A DNA stretch of 7,331 nt from Chloroflexota bacterium (lineage in GTDB: Bacteria; Chloroflexota; Dormibacteria; Aeolococcales; Aeolococcaceae): contig VBHE01000212.1 of the NCBI GenBank assembly GCA_005889515.1, forward strand, positions 1 to 7,331, given 5' to 3'. Every line of letters starts with the position of its first letter. Position 1 is the first letter of the stretch. Below are positions 5,768 to 7,331 of this stretch, one piece after another. The translations under genes were made by a program, and so were the position numbers. Under the pieces are notes generated by a model. That model was not told the DNA's origin and ran no database searches. It saw only the letters and a list, made by a program, of their open reading frames with translations.

Positions 5768-7331
5768 ACCACGGGTAGTCGGTCTTGACGAAGTTGAAGA
5801 ACTCGCGCCGGGTGCGCGGACCGGCGATCAGGTTGGAGCGCAGCGGCATCGACTCCGTCGGAGTCATCGGGTTCAGCAGGTACGCGTCGCGCATCTTCTG
5901 GACCTGGTCGCAGCTGATCGCCCCGCGGGTGGCGTCGGGATCGATCCCGTACGCCTCGGCGGCGTTGCGCCCGAAGATGCCGTTGCGGATGGTCCGCTCC
6001 GGGTGGGCGCGACCGTCGCGCGGCCAGCCGGGCACGTTCGGATGCCCGGTGCTCGGGTAGCTGGCCCCGCTCATCGCGTTCTTGGTCGGGTCCCAGCGGT
6101 CGCCCTCGAGGCCGTAGGGCAGGTTGTAGAACTGCTTGGCCTCCTCGCTGAACTGCAGCGCGCGGAGCATGACGAACTGCGGCTGCGGCGAGCCGTACCA
6201 GATGCAGTCGGTGCCGAGCACGATCCGCCGCGGCCCGACGTAGGTGATCAGCTTGCCCAGCAGGTGCGTCGCCTGGTTGGCGTCGCCCATGTTGCCCCAC
6301 CACGTGGTGCCCAGCTCGGCGTACATGTTCACGGTGTTGCCGTGCTGCAGGCCGGGCGGGACGAAGCGGGTGGCGTCCCAGGCGTTCTCGCGCAGGCTCT
6401 TGATGAAGGCGTCGACGCCGCGGTTGCTGGAGTTGGCGACGTCGTCCCCCGGGTACGCCTTCATGTACTCGCCGTCGTATCCGGAGTGATAGGTGTAGAA
6501 GGTGATGTCGGGGAACTGACGGGCGATCACGCCCATGTCGCGCGGCGAGAAGTGGGCGGAGTCGAAGGTGCCGTTGAAGGCGAGACCCTTGTGGGTGCAG
6601 ACGACCGGCGGGCGCGCACCCGGCATCTGGGCGATCTTCCGGATGTGGTTGACGACGGACATGCCGAGGTCGTCGTCGAAAAACCAGCCGTTGATGTTCG
6701 GGAAGGGATCACCCCAGCCGCAGTACAGCTTCCAGCCGCGGACGTCGGCCGACTGGTTGGTCTTGGTCATCCACTCGTAGTCCTCGGCCTGGTGCGCCGG
6801 CACCACGCCCTCGCCCATGTAGCCGCGGTTCGGCTGGGTGAACGCGTGGATGAAGCACCGCTCTGAGTGGGTGATGCCGTTGATCATGTCGCGAGTCTCG
6901 GTCGCGAACTTCATCGGGGTGATGTTGGTGTCGTCGGGGAGGTTGGGGAGAGCGGTCAGCAGCACCACGTCCGCCGAGGAGTTCAGGAAGGACTCCCGGA
7001 AGAACATCGTGCGGCCGAGGTTCTCCATCTTGTCGACCTCGCCGCCGCCCATCCAGTGGGGCTTTCCGTCGGTGATGCCGGGCGGGCCGCCCCACGCCGG
7101 CGTCGTCCAGATGCTGAGGAAGTACTCGAAGTCCGGCTGGGCGATGCGCCACTTGCCGGCGGAGTCGAGGCAGTGCCCCTGGGTGTCGAGGATGAACTCA
7201 CCGGGGAGGTTGGCGAGCTGCGAACCAGGGTTCTCCAGGTCGCAGGCGTCGCCGGGACCGATCGGGGCGGCCGTGGGGGTGAAGCCGTAGCGGCCCCAGC
7301 GGCCGCCGGTCACCTGGTCGATCGCCCACAC
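5766..7331 (-). CDS. Amidohydrolase-2-type metal-dependent hydrolase, 5' end outside window
   Basis: The frame runs through the window edge. The first visible codon, GTG at 7331, is probably internal because amidohydrolase proteins of this long type carry more N-terminal sequence. The 521 visible residues form the TIM-barrel of the amidohydrolase superfamily (amidohydrolase_2, related to ACMSD-like decarboxylases). Motifs in order: a strand-1 segment FILDTQGHC with Q51 and H53; RGWKLYCGWG with K201; CTHKG with H247; YHSG with H282; and GTDCIWYGSPQ with D375. The family's C-terminal signature follows (RNGIFGRNAAEAYGID). H53, H247, H282 and D375 are the plausible metal ligands. The first position of the usual HxH pair is Gln. 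The reaction is hydrolysis or non-oxidative decarboxylation of an unidentified substrate. The visible part does not show whether it is exported; homologues I recall often have a leader peptide. It is the first visible gene of the minus-strand operon and its stop codon overlaps the next gene's ribosome site. Confidence 0.85.
   Translation of the reverse strand: MWAIDQVTGGRWGRYGFTPTAAPIGPGDACDLENPGSQLANLPGEFILDTQGHCLDSAGKWRIAQPDFEYFLSIWTTPAWGGPPGITDGKPHWMGGGEVDKMENLGRTMFFRESFLNSSADVVLLTALPNLPDDTNITPMKFATETRDMINGITHSERCFIHAFTQPNRGYMGEGVVPAHQAEDYEWMTKTNQSADVRGWKLYCGWGDPFPNINGWFFDDDLGMSVVNHIRKIAQMPGARPPVVCTHKGLAFNGTFDSAHFSPRDMGVIARQFPDITFYTYHSGYDGEYMKAYPGDDVANSSNRGVDAFIKSLRENAWDATRFVPPGLQHGNTVNMYAELGTTWWGNMGDANQATHLLGKLITYVGPRRIVLGTDCIWYGSPQPQFVMLRALQFSEEAKQFYNLPYGLEGDRWDPTKNAMSGASYPSTGHPNVPGWPRDGRAHPERTIRNGIFGRNAAEAYGIDPDATRGAISCDQVQKMRDAYLLNPMTPTESMPLRSNLIAGPRTRREFFNFVKTDYPW

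Noticed and set aside
4345..6866. Several plus-strand frames (about 477 and 399 codons) opposite the minus-strand operon
   Set aside because: They run antisense to genes with signal peptides, copper ligands and amidohydrolase motifs; their own translations lack any family feature.

Overview
The window is very GC-rich, fully coding DNA with a strong G/C third-position bias. It suggests a high-GC soil-type bacterium such as an actinobacterium or a Chloroflexota/Dormibacterota-like lineage. This placement rests on composition and protein style only and is of low certainty. There is no rRNA, tRNA, CRISPR array, insertion sequence or phage gene, and no non-coding stretch longer than about 50 bases.

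Plus strand, bases 2-3324: a phospho-signalling cluster. It opens inside the 3' end of a large gene whose visible part is three consecutive receiver (REC) domains. This looks like the tail of a multi-REC hybrid histidine kinase whose sensor and kinase parts lie before the window. About 31 bases later comes a second signalling gene with the order REC - coiled coil - PAS - GAF - HisKA - HATPase_c. As sequenced, this gene is broken. The reading frame shifts inside the PAS domain (about 1920-2005) and that domain is about 30 residues too short, which fits one deletion of 3n+2 bases. It is listed as two coding halves.

Minus strand, bases 7331-3325: five tightly spaced genes, probably one operon, read towards the kinase. 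In order of transcription they are: a long amidohydrolase-2-type metal-dependent hydrolase (5' end outside the window); a secreted protein of unknown function; a secreted amicyanin-like blue-copper protein; a secreted or anchored cysteine-containing, probably Ig-like protein; and a signal-peptide, Pro/Ala-rich, single-span membrane protein. Gaps are 17, 6, 37 and 35 bases. Four of the five proteins look exported, so the operon probably builds a cell-envelope or extracytoplasmic function with a copper redox partner. The substrate is unknown.

The two transcription units converge with their stop codons directly adjacent (3322-3324 and 3325-3327), leaving no room for an intergenic terminator. The most interesting items are the uncharacterised cupredoxin/amidohydrolase export operon and the broken PAS domain of the kinase.
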